Origin: a virus
Direction: 5' to 3' (one strand)
Virus record (IMG/VR): IMGVR_UViG_3300009008_000147
Coordinates: 1-33,475 of that record
DNA: 33,475 nucleotides
The position numbers were made by a program, and so were the translations under genes. The notes below the pieces were generated by a model that made no database searches, was not told where the DNA came from, and saw only the letters and a program-made list of their open reading frames with translations. This document shows, piece by piece, positions 13,572-19,551 of this stretch (position 1 is the stretch's first letter; every line of letters starts with the position of its first letter).

Positions 13572-13961
13572 ATGACGAAGGACACTGACGAAAAGAAAAC
13601 GGCCCCGGCAAAAAAAGAGTTGCCGAAGAAGCAGGCGGGACAATGGCAGGATCTCGTTACCAAGCTGAAGGGCGCAGCCGCCATGACTACCACTACTGGC
13701 TGGCAGGACATGTACACCAATCTGGTAGGTATGCGTGACATGGCAAAGTCTGCTCTACTGTCAGACGAGAAGATGCCGGAAGTAATCGCTCACCAGACCG
13801 CTATACGGGTAATTGAGGGTGTTATTGAAAGCCTGACGGAACCCTACCGGGTCATGAAGGATTTGAAAATGACCGAACCGCTGTTCCATCAGCAGGCCCT
13901 CCCGAAGGTCGTCTTCAACTACGATACCGGGTTGCTGAAAGTGACAATCGGTAAAAAGTAA
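13572..13961 (+). CDS. Hypothetical protein with Lys-rich N-terminus
   Basis: A 129-residue protein with SD AAAGGAATCGAAC, a one-base variant of the extended motif. The first 22 residues are Lys/Pro/Glu-rich and probably disordered. The rest is helical (QDLVTKLKGAAAMTTTTGW, then PEVIAHQTAIRVIEGVIESLTEPY), ending in a beta hairpin (KVVFNYDTGLLKVTIGKK). No catalytic motif is visible. The gap after it (13962-14014) contains a CCCGG/CCGGG hairpin and the next extended SD. The family is not recognised. Confidence 0.7.
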   Translation: MTKDTDEKKTAPAKKELPKKQAGQWQDLVTKLKGAAAMTTTTGWQDMYTNLVGMRDMAKSALLSDEKMPEVIAHQTAIRVIEGVIESLTEPYRVMKDLKMTEPLFHQQALPKVVFNYDTGLLKVTIGKK

Positions 13962-14014
13962 ACCACACAGGGGTTCCCGGGTAGCACCGGGGCCCCGTTA
14001 CAAAGGAGTCGAAA

Positions 14015-14305
14015 ATGAAAAATTCTGTGAAAGCAGCCATAGCTCTTGTGTTGAAAACCGCACTGGAGTTGAACGGCCCGGGGTTCCATGTGTTCTTCAG
14101 TTACTCCGGCCATGTGGACAACTACGATATCCGGGTTTACCCTAACGGCTGGAGCGGGGTAGATGATCCGCCCCCGCTACGGGTTTACCTCTGGCAAAAT
14201 CAGAGCGTTACAAACGACAGCAACGGGATCAGGTTGTGCCAGAAAACTGTCAGGGGGTTGCGGGAGTTATACAGTAAACACCATGCGAAGGGGGCCGCAG
14301 AATGA
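14015..14305 (+). CDS. Hypothetical protein
   Basis: A 96-residue protein with the perfect extended SD AAAGGAGTCGAAAATG. An N-terminal helix (KNSVKAAIALVLKTALELNG) is followed by a beta-rich middle (FHVFFSYSGHVDNYDIRVYPNGW) and a helix with KTVRGLRELYSKHH. It is coupled by ATGA overlap to the nuclease-like gene at 14302. Possibly a partner of that protein, though nothing beyond adjacency supports this. The family is not recognised. Confidence 0.7.
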   Translation: MKNSVKAAIALVLKTALELNGPGFHVFFSYSGHVDNYDIRVYPNGWSGVDDPPPLRVYLWQNQSVTNDSNGIRLCQKTVRGLRELYSKHHAKGAAE

Positions 14306-14793
14306 CACCACGACATGAATCTGCTGCCGACCTGGAGCATGAAGCCCGGGTCAGGCTAAAAGTCGGGGAGGCCTACAACACTCAACTGATGGCCCTACCG
14401 ATTAGTTACAAGCTGGATTACCTGATGATCGAGAACAACGAGGCGGGCACACCCGCTGCATGGCTGGAGGTGAAGGCCCGAAAAATGGAATGGGGGCAAT
14501 ACCCCACTATCGTCTTGTCCCTGAGTAAGTGGCTCGCTGCTAAGGAGCTGTCGCTGGAGACAGGGCTCCCGTTCATATTTGCTATACTCGATGCCCGGGG
14601 GAAAATCTACCAGTTCAAGAGATCCTCTGACGACTTCTTCCGGGGCCCGGCTGCTAATCCTGTCACCGGGAAGCACGCCAGACTGGAGTTTGCATACGGG
14701 GGTCGCACCAGAAACACCCGTGACCGGAACGACATTGAACCTATCGTGTTCATCCCGGCCGAGTGGTTCACGGAATTGGAGGTAACGATATGA
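14302..14793 (+). CDS. PD-(D/E)XK nuclease-like protein
   Basis: A 163-residue protein starting with ATGA overlap. The catalytic layout of the PD-(D/E)XK fold is visible: Asp39 in YKLDYLMI, then LEVKAR with Glu56 and Lys58, followed by a helix (SLSKWLAAKELSLETG) and strand (LPFIFAILD). An early Glu in the first helix (LEHEARVRL) fits too. Such phage proteins trim, resolve or degrade DNA, but the fold also includes non-cutting members. The C-terminal half is basic and aromatic. Overlaps the next gene by 4 bases. Fold fairly likely, activity unknown. Confidence 0.6.
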   Translation: MTPRHESAADLEHEARVRLKVGEAYNTQLMALPISYKLDYLMIENNEAGTPAAWLEVKARKMEWGQYPTIVLSLSKWLAAKELSLETGLPFIFAILDARGKIYQFKRSSDDFFRGPAANPVTGKHARLEFAYGGRTRNTRDRNDIEPIVFIPAEWFTELEVTI

Positions 14794-14951
14794 AACCGAA
14801 AATGAATCGTAGTAAAACGAAGCAGTCAACCCGGGGCCGATGGGTGCAGGAGACTGCCAGAACCAACATGACCCGGGCGATAGCGTTTCCCACCCGGGGG
14901 AGCTTGTTCGAGAAAACTGTGGCACAATTCGGTGTCGGGAGGGAAGCGTGA
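14790..14951 (+). CDS. Small basic hypothetical protein
   Basis: A 53-residue protein whose ATG overlaps the stop of the nuclease-like gene, with GGAGG at 14779-14783. It is strongly basic (KPKMNRSKTKQSTRGRW) with a C-terminal FEKTVAQFGV helix. It is coupled at its end to the next gene by a GTGA overlap. Size and charge suggest nucleic acid or protein binding. The family is unknown. Confidence 0.6.
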   Translation: MKPKMNRSKTKQSTRGRWVQETARTNMTRAIAFPTRGSLFEKTVAQFGVGREA

Positions 14952-15283
14952 AGCCGCTACGCAAGACGAAGGTTACCCGGGTGGAGGTCGAGAACCAGAT
15001 CGCTAAGGAGCTCGGCTGGCGGTGGACCCCCACGATGCGGCACGGGTTCAAGGCCCAGCTCTGGGATAAACTGGTAGACGCCCGGGTTGCCCTGATTAAT
15101 GACAAGATCGACATACGCCGTGCGGTAGCCAACTATGTCCGGAGCGAAGGGTGCTCCTGCTGCGAGGGCCATAATCACGATAAGCACGGGAACACACTCG
15201 GTAAAGTGTTACAAGCTGAGAAGTACACGGACGGTTCCGGGTACGATTTATACCAATATGCAACGAAGCGGAAACCCCGCTGA
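14948..15283 (+). CDS. Small protein with Cys/His cluster
   Basis: A 111-residue protein starting at GTG 14948 (GGGAGGG at 14938-14944, GTGA overlap). A basic N-terminus and a helix-rich middle (VEVENQIAKELGWRWTP and LWDKLVDARVALINDKIDIRRAVANYV) lead to CSCCEGHNHDKH, with Cys69, Cys71, Cys72 and His75, 77 and 80 able to bind metal. The tail is basic (YATKRKPR). A compact metal site plus helices suggests nucleic acid binding. The family is not recognised. Confidence 0.65.
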   Translation: MKPLRKTKVTRVEVENQIAKELGWRWTPTMRHGFKAQLWDKLVDARVALINDKIDIRRAVANYVRSEGCSCCEGHNHDKHGNTLGKVLQAEKYTDGSGYDLYQYATKRKPR

Positions 15284-15302
15284 ACAACAAAGGAGTCGAA
15301 CA

Positions 15303-15680
15303 ATGAGATCAACCGATCCAACGAAAAGCCATGTAGGAATGATGACCTGTTTCTTCTGTGGTGAATCAAAAGGCATCCTGCTTCACAAAAGGCTGCGACA
15401 GGTACTTCCCCGGGAGGCCTGTTACGATCACGAGCCCTGTGATAAGTGCCGGGGGTACATGGAACAGGGGGTAATTATTGTCTCCACGAAAGACGGTGAA
15501 GAGGGCAGCGACAACCCGTACAGAACCGGGGGCTGGTGGGTTGTTACCGAAGAGGGTGTCCGGGGGTTTACAGGGCCCGGGGAGCTGCTGGATAGTATAC
15601 TGGAAAAGCGGTTCGCTTTCATGCCGGATTCAGTATGCGACCAGATTGGTTTACCGAGAGAGGCGGTGAACAATGGGTAA
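15303..15680 (+). CDS. Conserved phage-type zinc-ribbon protein
   Basis: A 125-residue protein; ATG 15303 follows AAAGGAGTCGAACA. The N-terminal half has CFFCGESKG (Cys16, Cys19) and CYDHEPCDKCRGYMEQG (Cys40, Cys46, Cys49), which together make a four-Cys zinc site. GVIIVST follows. The C-terminal part has WWVVTEEGVRGF and a short helix, ending in a polar tail. Proteins with this exact layout recur as unknown genes in unrelated phages. The function is not known; zinc binding is a safe inference. It overlaps the next gene by 8 bases. Confidence 0.75.
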   Translation: MRSTDPTKSHVGMMTCFFCGESKGILLHKRLRQVLPREACYDHEPCDKCRGYMEQGVIIVSTKDGEEGSDNPYRTGGWWVVTEEGVRGFTGPGELLDSILEKRFAFMPDSVCDQIGLPREAVNNG

Positions 15681-15981
15681 AGTAACGCTTACGCAGTTCG
15701 TACACCCGCACGGGCGTCAGAAGCTGGTTGAAACCGAGCTACCTGATGAAGTGTGCGAAATGGCAAAGACACAGGTTCTTTCCTGTGAACAGATGCCACA
15801 CGATGAAACCAGAGTCGTCCTGTATTCCCATCCGGTGGACTGGAACGAAGATGAGGACGAGGAGGAATTAATGTTCGCAGAGAATAACGCTGGCGACAAT
15901 TCGCCTGCTAATGTTCTGGAGAAGCTGATACGGCTGGTCGATAGTAAATGTGCCACAAAAGAAGGGGGCGATAATGTTTAA
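15673..15981 (+). CDS. Hypothetical acidic protein
   Basis: A 102-residue protein coupled to the zinc-ribbon gene by an 8-base overlap. The first 60 residues look like a small beta-rich fold (TLTQFVHPHGRQKLVETELPDEVCEMAKT, then VVLYSHP). An acidic run (NEDEDEEELM) and a C-terminal helix (ANVLEKLIRLVD) follow. No metal motif is clear although two isolated Cys are present. The pairing with the preceding gene could mean a shared role. The family is not recognised. Confidence 0.65.
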   Translation: MGKVTLTQFVHPHGRQKLVETELPDEVCEMAKTQVLSCEQMPHDETRVVLYSHPVDWNEDEDEEELMFAENNAGDNSPANVLEKLIRLVDSKCATKEGGDNV

Positions 15982-16141
15982 CCCGTACATGGAAACCTTA
16001 GAACAGGGGCCGCAGGGGCCGCAACCCTTTGTTCAGATCAAGAAATCGGTTCTTATCAACCGTAAAAGAGCCCGGGCCCGGAAGCGTAAAAAGTTCGGGG
16101 GCCGCACTTGGAAAGCCCGTCATGGCCGAAGGAGGTGGTAG
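15974..16141 (+). CDS. Small arginine-rich protein
   Basis: A 55-residue protein with an 8-base overlap with the gene before. The N-terminal 25 residues are polar with Gln/Gly/Pro repeats, and the rest is very basic (RKRARARKRKKFGGRTWKARHGRRRW). Nucleic acid binding is likely. The high charge could also reflect a weakly constrained short frame, but the overlap and the adjacency of the next start support it as a gene. Confidence 0.5.
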   Translation: MFNPYMETLEQGPQGPQPFVQIKKSVLINRKRARARKRKKFGGRTWKARHGRRRW

Positions 16142-16142
16142 C

Positions 16143-16511
16143 GTGAGCGTTACAGATCAACCAAAAGGTAACTGGAAAATGGTGTGGGGGGTTGTCCGTC
16201 CAGATGGAAGTGTTCACGAAGGTCTTTTTGGAGAAGACCCTGTTATAGTGTGGGGAATGTTTGTTCACTGGTGTACGAAGCGTGAAGCCGATGCATTAAA
16301 ATCTAAAGGTTACTCCTGTGAACCAGTGTGGCTCTATACAGAACCAGCAGGAGAAGCAAAACCGGACTTTGTGACACGAAATCAGGTTGAAGCTCTGAAG
16401 AAGCAACTCCTGGAATCCATCGACCAGTCGCTCTGCTACTTGGACACTGTGGCACGAATTGAGGAAGAGTTCTCGTTTCTGCTGGAGGTGAGAAATGAAA
16501 CACCCGAATAA
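16143..16511 (+). CDS. Hypothetical protein
   Basis: A 122-residue protein. GTG 16143 is chosen because AAGGAGGT lies 7 bases upstream, among the strongest SDs here; an in-frame ATG at 16122 has none. The sequence is Trp-rich near the start (WKMVWGVVRPDGSVHEGLFG, IVWGMFVHWCTK) and ends in helices (VEALKKQLLESIDQSLCYLDTVARIEEEF). No standard motif. It overlaps the next gene by 17 bases. The family is not recognised. Confidence 0.65.
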   Translation: MSVTDQPKGNWKMVWGVVRPDGSVHEGLFGEDPVIVWGMFVHWCTKREADALKSKGYSCEPVWLYTEPAGEAKPDFVTRNQVEALKKQLLESIDQSLCYLDTVARIEEEFSFLLEVRNETPE

Positions 16512-16785
16512 TATCAGCACAGCAACCTACCTACACAGGCTGGAGGTCGTGAAGTACAGCCGGACAGGAAAGCCGTACACTTTTGTCGGCTGGCTTGGAC
16601 GGGTGAATGTGAACGGTGTCCCCCGGTCTGTTGTGAGGAGTGCCCGGAAGTACGGGGAACCGGTTGCCTATCTGGACTGTCTGTTACAGGTGCTGGAGTG
16701 GTTGATGGAAGTGTACCCGGTGGAACTGGTTAAGAAAAAGGAGTGGGAGCTGCTGGTTGCCGCCCCGGAAGGAGTCGAATTATGA
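16495..16785 (+). CDS. Hypothetical protein
   Basis: A 96-residue protein with GGAGG-type SD and a 17-base overlap with the preceding gene. It is basic early (YSRTGKPYTFVGWLGRV) and then helical with many Val/Leu (VAYLDCLLQVLEWLMEVYPVELV), ending with KEWELLVAAPEG. No catalytic motif or TM segment. Its end overlaps the next start, whose extended SD is encoded in its last codons (PEGVEL). The family is not recognised. Confidence 0.65.
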   Translation: MKHPNNISTATYLHRLEVVKYSRTGKPYTFVGWLGRVNVNGVPRSVVRSARKYGEPVAYLDCLLQVLEWLMEVYPVELVKKKEWELLVAAPEGVEL

Positions 16786-17069
16786 AAGCTAAACAGGTTT
16801 CAGTAGCCGAGCGGTTACTGTTGCAGCGTGATAAACTGGAGGCCGGATTAAAGCGGGGGTTCATCTACGGGTTCTCACTTCAAAACCTACCCAGCGATCA
16901 GTCCGCTGCTGCTGGTATTGACGGTCACGAATATATGGACCAAGCCAGAGACAAGGTTTACTATAGAGCCTCAGCACAACTAAAGAACCACGCCCGGACA
17001 CTGATCGCCCGGATCGACCGGAAGCTGGAAGAGCTCGGGGTGGAACCACCGAAAGGAGTCGGAAAATGA
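16782..17069 (+). CDS. Hypothetical helical protein
   Basis: A 95-residue protein; ATG 16782 is preceded by GAAGGAGTCGAATT, a variant of the extended SD. It starts with a charged helix (VAERLLLQRDKLEAGLKRGF), has a short loop with DQSAAAGIDGHEYMDQ, and ends in another helix with two-fold charge pattern (LIARIDRKLEELGV). No metal or catalytic motif is visible. Coupled to the next gene by ATGA overlap. The family is not recognised. Confidence 0.65.
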   Translation: MKAKQVSVAERLLLQRDKLEAGLKRGFIYGFSLQNLPSDQSAAAGIDGHEYMDQARDKVYYRASAQLKNHARTLIARIDRKLEELGVEPPKGVGK

Positions 17070-17323
17070 AGTTGGTAATTAACAAAGGGGTGCGAGAGGA
17101 ATTAAAAGCTATGTTCGATGCTACCGAACGCTGGTGTGAACTGGGGCGGCGAATCAATAGTGCGCCGGACGTCGGCTCCGGTAGGGTAACTGTCGACTTA
17201 TTGGACGAATACCAAGAGGCCCGGAGGTTAATCAGCAATCACGCTTGCCGTATGATAGCTCACGCAACCAAGGGGGAGCGGTTCAGCCACATGGTCGGAG
17301 ATAGGTACGGAGGGGTATCATGA
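17066..17323 (+). CDS. Hypothetical protein
   Basis: An 85-residue protein with extended SD AAAGGAGTCGGAAA inside the end of the preceding gene. It has two helices (GVREELKAMFDATERWCELGRRI and VTVDLLDEYQEARRLISNHACRMIAHA) separated by a short turn. Basic overall with two Cys that do not form a ribbon. Joined to the next gene by ATGA overlap. The family is unknown. Confidence 0.6.
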   Translation: MKLVINKGVREELKAMFDATERWCELGRRINSAPDVGSGRVTVDLLDEYQEARRLISNHACRMIAHATKGERFSHMVGDRYGGVS

Positions 17324-17781
17324 ATTACTACATAACCTTTGGGCAGTCGCATGTCCACAAACTGAACGGCTGGACGCTGGACAAGGACATTGTTCTTGTG
17401 ATACAAGCTGCCACCTTCGATCAAGCAGCAGAGCTTGTCAACAACCTGTTCGACCTGCAATATTCCCGGCTGTACAGCGAAGACAAATGGAAAGAGGTTG
17501 ACCCTGACGAATGGCTACGGCTGTACCCCCGGGGCTACCACTATCTTCACGATCATAAAAGTTCGCTGGAAGTAAGGCCAGTTGTGAAAGGTGTGACCGT
17601 GTTCTCTAGTTCTGCTGAATTACCCCCCCCTCCGTGCGTGTGGAAGTTCAATAGTGCTGATATGTACTGGGTATCCGAATGCGGAATGGCTTTTGTTTTC
17701 GACAACGACACCAACCCGCTTGCAAACGGGTTCCGTTACTGCCCGTCCTGTGGTAAACGATTGGAGGAACACCATGTCTAA
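17320..17781 (+). CDS. Small protein with C-terminal zinc ribbon
   Basis: A 153-residue protein. The first 95 residues form an alpha/beta domain with aromatic and charged patches (IVLVIQAATFDQAAELVNNLF, then WLRLYPRGYHYLHDH). After a Pro run (LPPPPC) comes a four-Cys zinc ribbon: Cys106, Cys121, then CPSCGKRL with Cys141 and Cys144. Zinc ribbons of this kind bind nucleic acid or partner proteins. Overlaps the next gene by 8 bases. The N-terminal domain is not recognised. Confidence 0.65.
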   Translation: MNYYITFGQSHVHKLNGWTLDKDIVLVIQAATFDQAAELVNNLFDLQYSRLYSEDKWKEVDPDEWLRLYPRGYHYLHDHKSSLEVRPVVKGVTVFSSSAELPPPPCVWKFNSADMYWVSECGMAFVFDNDTNPLANGFRYCPSCGKRLEEHHV

Positions 17782-17956
17782 ATACCAGAAGTACCCGGCC
17801 CGAAGGGCTGTCAGTTTTCTCGGGGGCGGGTTCGCTCTCGGGGCCCTGTTCCTTGAACTGGTCACCACCCGGATCAGCCTGACACTCCCGGACGCTATCG
17901 TAATGGCTGGCGCTATGCTTGCGGCTGCCCTGCTGTTTGTGGGGGGGCGATCATGA
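17774..17956 (+). CDS. Two-TM small membrane protein
   Basis: A 60-residue protein; ATG 17774 has GGAGG at 17763-17767. A basic start (MSKYQKYPARRA) precedes a first hydrophobic segment (VSFLGGGFALGALFLELV) and a second one (AIVMAGAMLAAALLFVGG). Two TM helices with a basic N-terminus are a holin class II layout. However, the gene is far from the endolysin and in an early-type operon, so superinfection exclusion or host membrane functions are as likely. Coupled by ATGA to the zinc-ribbon gene after it. Confidence 0.6.
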   Translation: MSKYQKYPARRAVSFLGGGFALGALFLELVTTRISLTLPDAIVMAGAMLAAALLFVGGRS

Positions 17957-18138
17957 AACCCTGCCCGCTGTGCGGAAGTCAGTTCCCGGAGGAATACAGG
18001 AGCGCAACCTGCCCGAGATGTAACGGTGACGAGGACTATGTGAAAACTGTGTCTGACCTGGAGCTGGCAGCTACTCTGTCCAGCCTTGAACGGTCAGGCG
18101 AATGTGGGAACACCCAGAGAAAGGAGGGCAGCCGATGA
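17953..18138 (+). CDS. Small zinc-ribbon protein
   Basis: A 61-residue protein that begins with CPLCG and has CPRCNGD: Cys4, Cys7, Cys20 and Cys23 make a textbook four-Cys zinc ribbon. The C-terminal half is a helix with polar ends (VSDLELAATLSSLERSGE). Such minimal ribbons bind nucleic acid or RNA polymerase partners. The stop overlaps a further tiny frame at 18135. Confidence 0.65.
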   Translation: MKPCPLCGSQFPEEYRSATCPRCNGDEDYVKTVSDLELAATLSSLERSGECGNTQRKEGSR

Positions 18139-18182
18139 ACAACAGGTTCGGGAACGGTTCTGGTCAACCCCCCGGGTCTTGA
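18135..18182 (+). CDS. Possible 15-residue peptide
   Basis: ATGA-coupled start with AAGGAGGG 5 bases upstream, but only 15 codons (MNNRFGNGSGQPPGS) to TGA. The SD and coupling are good, the length is not. This may be a leader or a remnant of a shortened gene. The rest of the 18183-18259 gap holds a second tiny frame at 18198 that I do not accept. Confidence 0.2.
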   Translation: MNNRFGNGSGQPPGS

Positions 18183-18259
18183 CACTATTGGAAGGTGGTG
18201 AAGTGGCGGGTCGTCCTGTGGCGGCTCGCTGCTTCCCTGTAAATAAAGGAGAATAGCCA

Positions 18260-18565
18260 ATGGTCAAAAATAAAGACGATAACGGGCCGCTGGTGCTATC
18301 GGAAGTGCCACCCTACCCCGTGCCACCAAAACAGGTTCCAAAGCCTGTGACCGATGCGCCTGCCCGACCCAGCGGGCCGGAAGGGGAAACTTGCGGCAGC
18401 TGCGATTACTATACCCGGGTGCATTACCATAATAAAATCTGGCGAAAGTGTCACCTGATTCGTAAAAGATGGACGCACGGCAGGGGAACAGACATCCGAA
18501 AAAAGGATCCAGCGTGTTACAACTGGAAAAAGCGTGTTGGCGAGATCAGAACACTATATGCCTGA
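18260..18565 (+). CDS. Conserved phage-type four-Cys protein
   Basis: A 101-residue protein with AAGGAG before ATG 18260. The N-terminal 40 residues are Pro/Val rich and likely disordered. The C-terminal half holds CGSCDYY (Cys45, Cys48), KCHLIRKRW (Cys64) and RKKDPACYNW (Cys86), a four-Cys arrangement with GTDIRKKDPAC that recurs in phage genomes of unrelated hosts. A zinc or Fe-S site is likely. The function is unknown. It is the last gene before the operator-promoter at 18577. Confidence 0.7.
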   Translation: MVKNKDDNGPLVLSEVPPYPVPPKQVPKPVTDAPARPSGPEGETCGSCDYYTRVHYHNKIWRKCHLIRKRWTHGRGTDIRKKDPACYNWKKRVGEIRTLYA

Positions 18566-18576
18566 TAACAAACGAC

Positions 18577-18605
18577 TTGACTATACCCTATAGATAGGGT
18601 ATATA
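18577..18605 (+). promoter_or_regulatory. Sigma-70-like promoter with an operator palindrome in its spacer
   Basis: TTGACT (18577-18582) and TATATA (18600-18605) are exactly 17 bases apart. Most of the spacer is a palindrome: ACCCTAT and ATAGGGT (18585-18591 and 18594-18600), extended to 10-bp arms from 18582 to 18603. A protein bound here would block RNA polymerase. It would transcribe the nuclease-like gene at 18681. Confidence 0.75.
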
Positions 18606-18620
18606 TACCCCCCGTTGAAT
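18586..18620. other. Copy B of the 35-bp palindrome plus C-rich element
   Basis: This copy runs CCCTAT, two bases, ATAGGG, four bases, TATACCCCCCGTTGAAT. It matches copy A (12352-12386) at 29 of 35 positions at the same spacing, although A is coding and B is not. It is followed by a purine-rich, A-rich stretch to 18675. It could be a second initiator site, or an operator shared with the replication gene. Confidence 0.65.
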
Positions 18621-18680
18621 TAGAATAGAAAAAGGAATAGAAAGGTGAACTGGAATTAAAATAAAAAAAGAGGTCAACTC

Positions 18681-19001
18681 ATGCACCCACTCCTGCAAGA
18701 TCAGTACAAATCCACAACCGAACGCAAGTATGCAGAACGACTGGAAATCTTGAAACGGGCCGGGGAGATCGTGGACTACCGATACGAAGGTGTCAAGTTC
18801 AAACTCGGGAACGGGGCCGTGTACACACCCGACTTCCTTGTCGTGTTCGATGACCACTTTGAAATCCATGAAGTGAAAGGCCGATGGATGGAAGCTGCCC
18901 GGGTCAGGATCAAAGTAGCCGCTACTCAGTACCAGTGGTTCAAATTCATAGCAATCCAGTTGAAACGGGGAGAGTGGATCATTGAAACCTTTACACCCTG
19001 A
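18681..19001 (+). CDS. DUF1064-type PD-(D/E)XK nuclease, putative Holliday-junction or packaging nuclease
   Basis: A 106-residue protein. AGAGG lies before ATG 18681. The core motifs are clear: STTERKYAERLEILKRAGEI (first helix), YTPDFLVVFDD with Asp51, and EIHEVKGRWMEAARVRIK with Glu64 and Lys66. This is the DUF1064 layout of the PD-(D/E)XK superfamily, related in pattern to T7 endonuclease I. A role in resolving branched DNA before packaging fits its place between the controlled promoter and the terminase. The activity is inferred from motifs. Confidence 0.8.
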   Translation: MHPLLQDQYKSTTERKYAERLEILKRAGEIVDYRYEGVKFKLGNGAVYTPDFLVVFDDHFEIHEVKGRWMEAARVRIKVAATQYQWFKFIAIQLKRGEWIIETFTP

Positions 19002-19013
19002 TAAAGAAACCAC

Positions 19014-19043
19014 TTGACAATCTGGATTTCCTGCCACTATCAT
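19014..19043 (+). promoter_or_regulatory. Strong promoter for packaging and structural genes
   Basis: TTGACA (19014-19019) and TATCAT (19038-19043), 18 bases apart, match consensus at 6/6 and 5/6. They sit 38 bases before the start of the small terminase gene, in the 79-base gap that separates early from late genes. It needs no phage-specific factor by sequence, so timing may be set elsewhere. Confidence 0.75.
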
Positions 19044-19080
19044 TCTCCAGACGAGCATCAGTCATTAACGGCGTACAGAT

Positions 19081-19551
19081 GTGGCAAAGTCCAAATACAC
19101 CCCCAACCGAATTACAAAAATCCTTCACGCTATATCTGAATCCGGCAAGGATAAGGACGGAATTAAAGCCGGAGGGATACACGCAGACACCTTCTATGAG
19201 TGGCTCAAGATACACCCCGAATTTCCCGAAGCTGTCGCTCACGCGAAAGAGGTCTTTGCTGCAAAGGCTTACAGGACTGACCCGGAGCTACACCTTAAAG
19301 CTGTTGCAGGATTGCGGAAGCTGGTGGAAGGGTATGAAGAGACGCACAGCTCTATTACTGAAGTCACCGACCACAAGGGTAAACTTAAAACCAAGATCAA
19401 AAAGGCAGGCAAGTGGAGACGGCCCCCTAACCGTTCAGCAATCGAGTTCCTGCTGGCCCACCGCCCCGAGCTGGAAGACGCACTTCCAGAGACTGTTGAT
19501 TTTGAGTTTGATGTCATCCCTCCTGATGATAGCGGCCCCGATGAAAGTTAG
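19081..19551 (+). CDS. terS: Terminase small subunit
   Basis: A 156-residue protein. GTG 19081 is taken as start though no SD is visible; ATG 19079 belongs to another frame. Residues 8-60 carry the helix-turn-helix typical of small terminases (ITKILHAISESGKDKDGIKAGGIHADTFYEWLKIHPEFPEAVAHAKEVF). A long charged helix follows, with a conserved late-type PPNRSAIEFLLAHR and an acidic tail. It binds packaging sites on concatemer DNA and presents them to the large subunit, whose gene overlaps by 11 bases. Lack of an SD close to a strong promoter may limit its amount. Confidence 0.82.
   Translation: MAKSKYTPNRITKILHAISESGKDKDGIKAGGIHADTFYEWLKIHPEFPEAVAHAKEVFAAKAYRTDPELHLKAVAGLRKLVEGYEETHSSITEVTDHKGKLKTKIKKAGKWRRPPNRSAIEFLLAHRPELEDALPETVDFEFDVIPPDDSGPDES

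Noticed and set aside
14395-15132. 245-codon - strand frame
   Set aside because: Antisense to three coupled + strand genes with good SDs; no motif and no promoter.
18198-18242. 14-codon frame with GTG start before the gene at 18260
   Set aside because: Too short, with only a poor SD (AAGG). Composition is not informative.
19079-19540. N-terminal extension of the large terminase frame back to ATG 19079
   Set aside because: The stretch is a Leu/Ser/Thr-rich shadow of the small terminase gene. The ATPase core begins right after ATG 19541, the normal distance for TerL.
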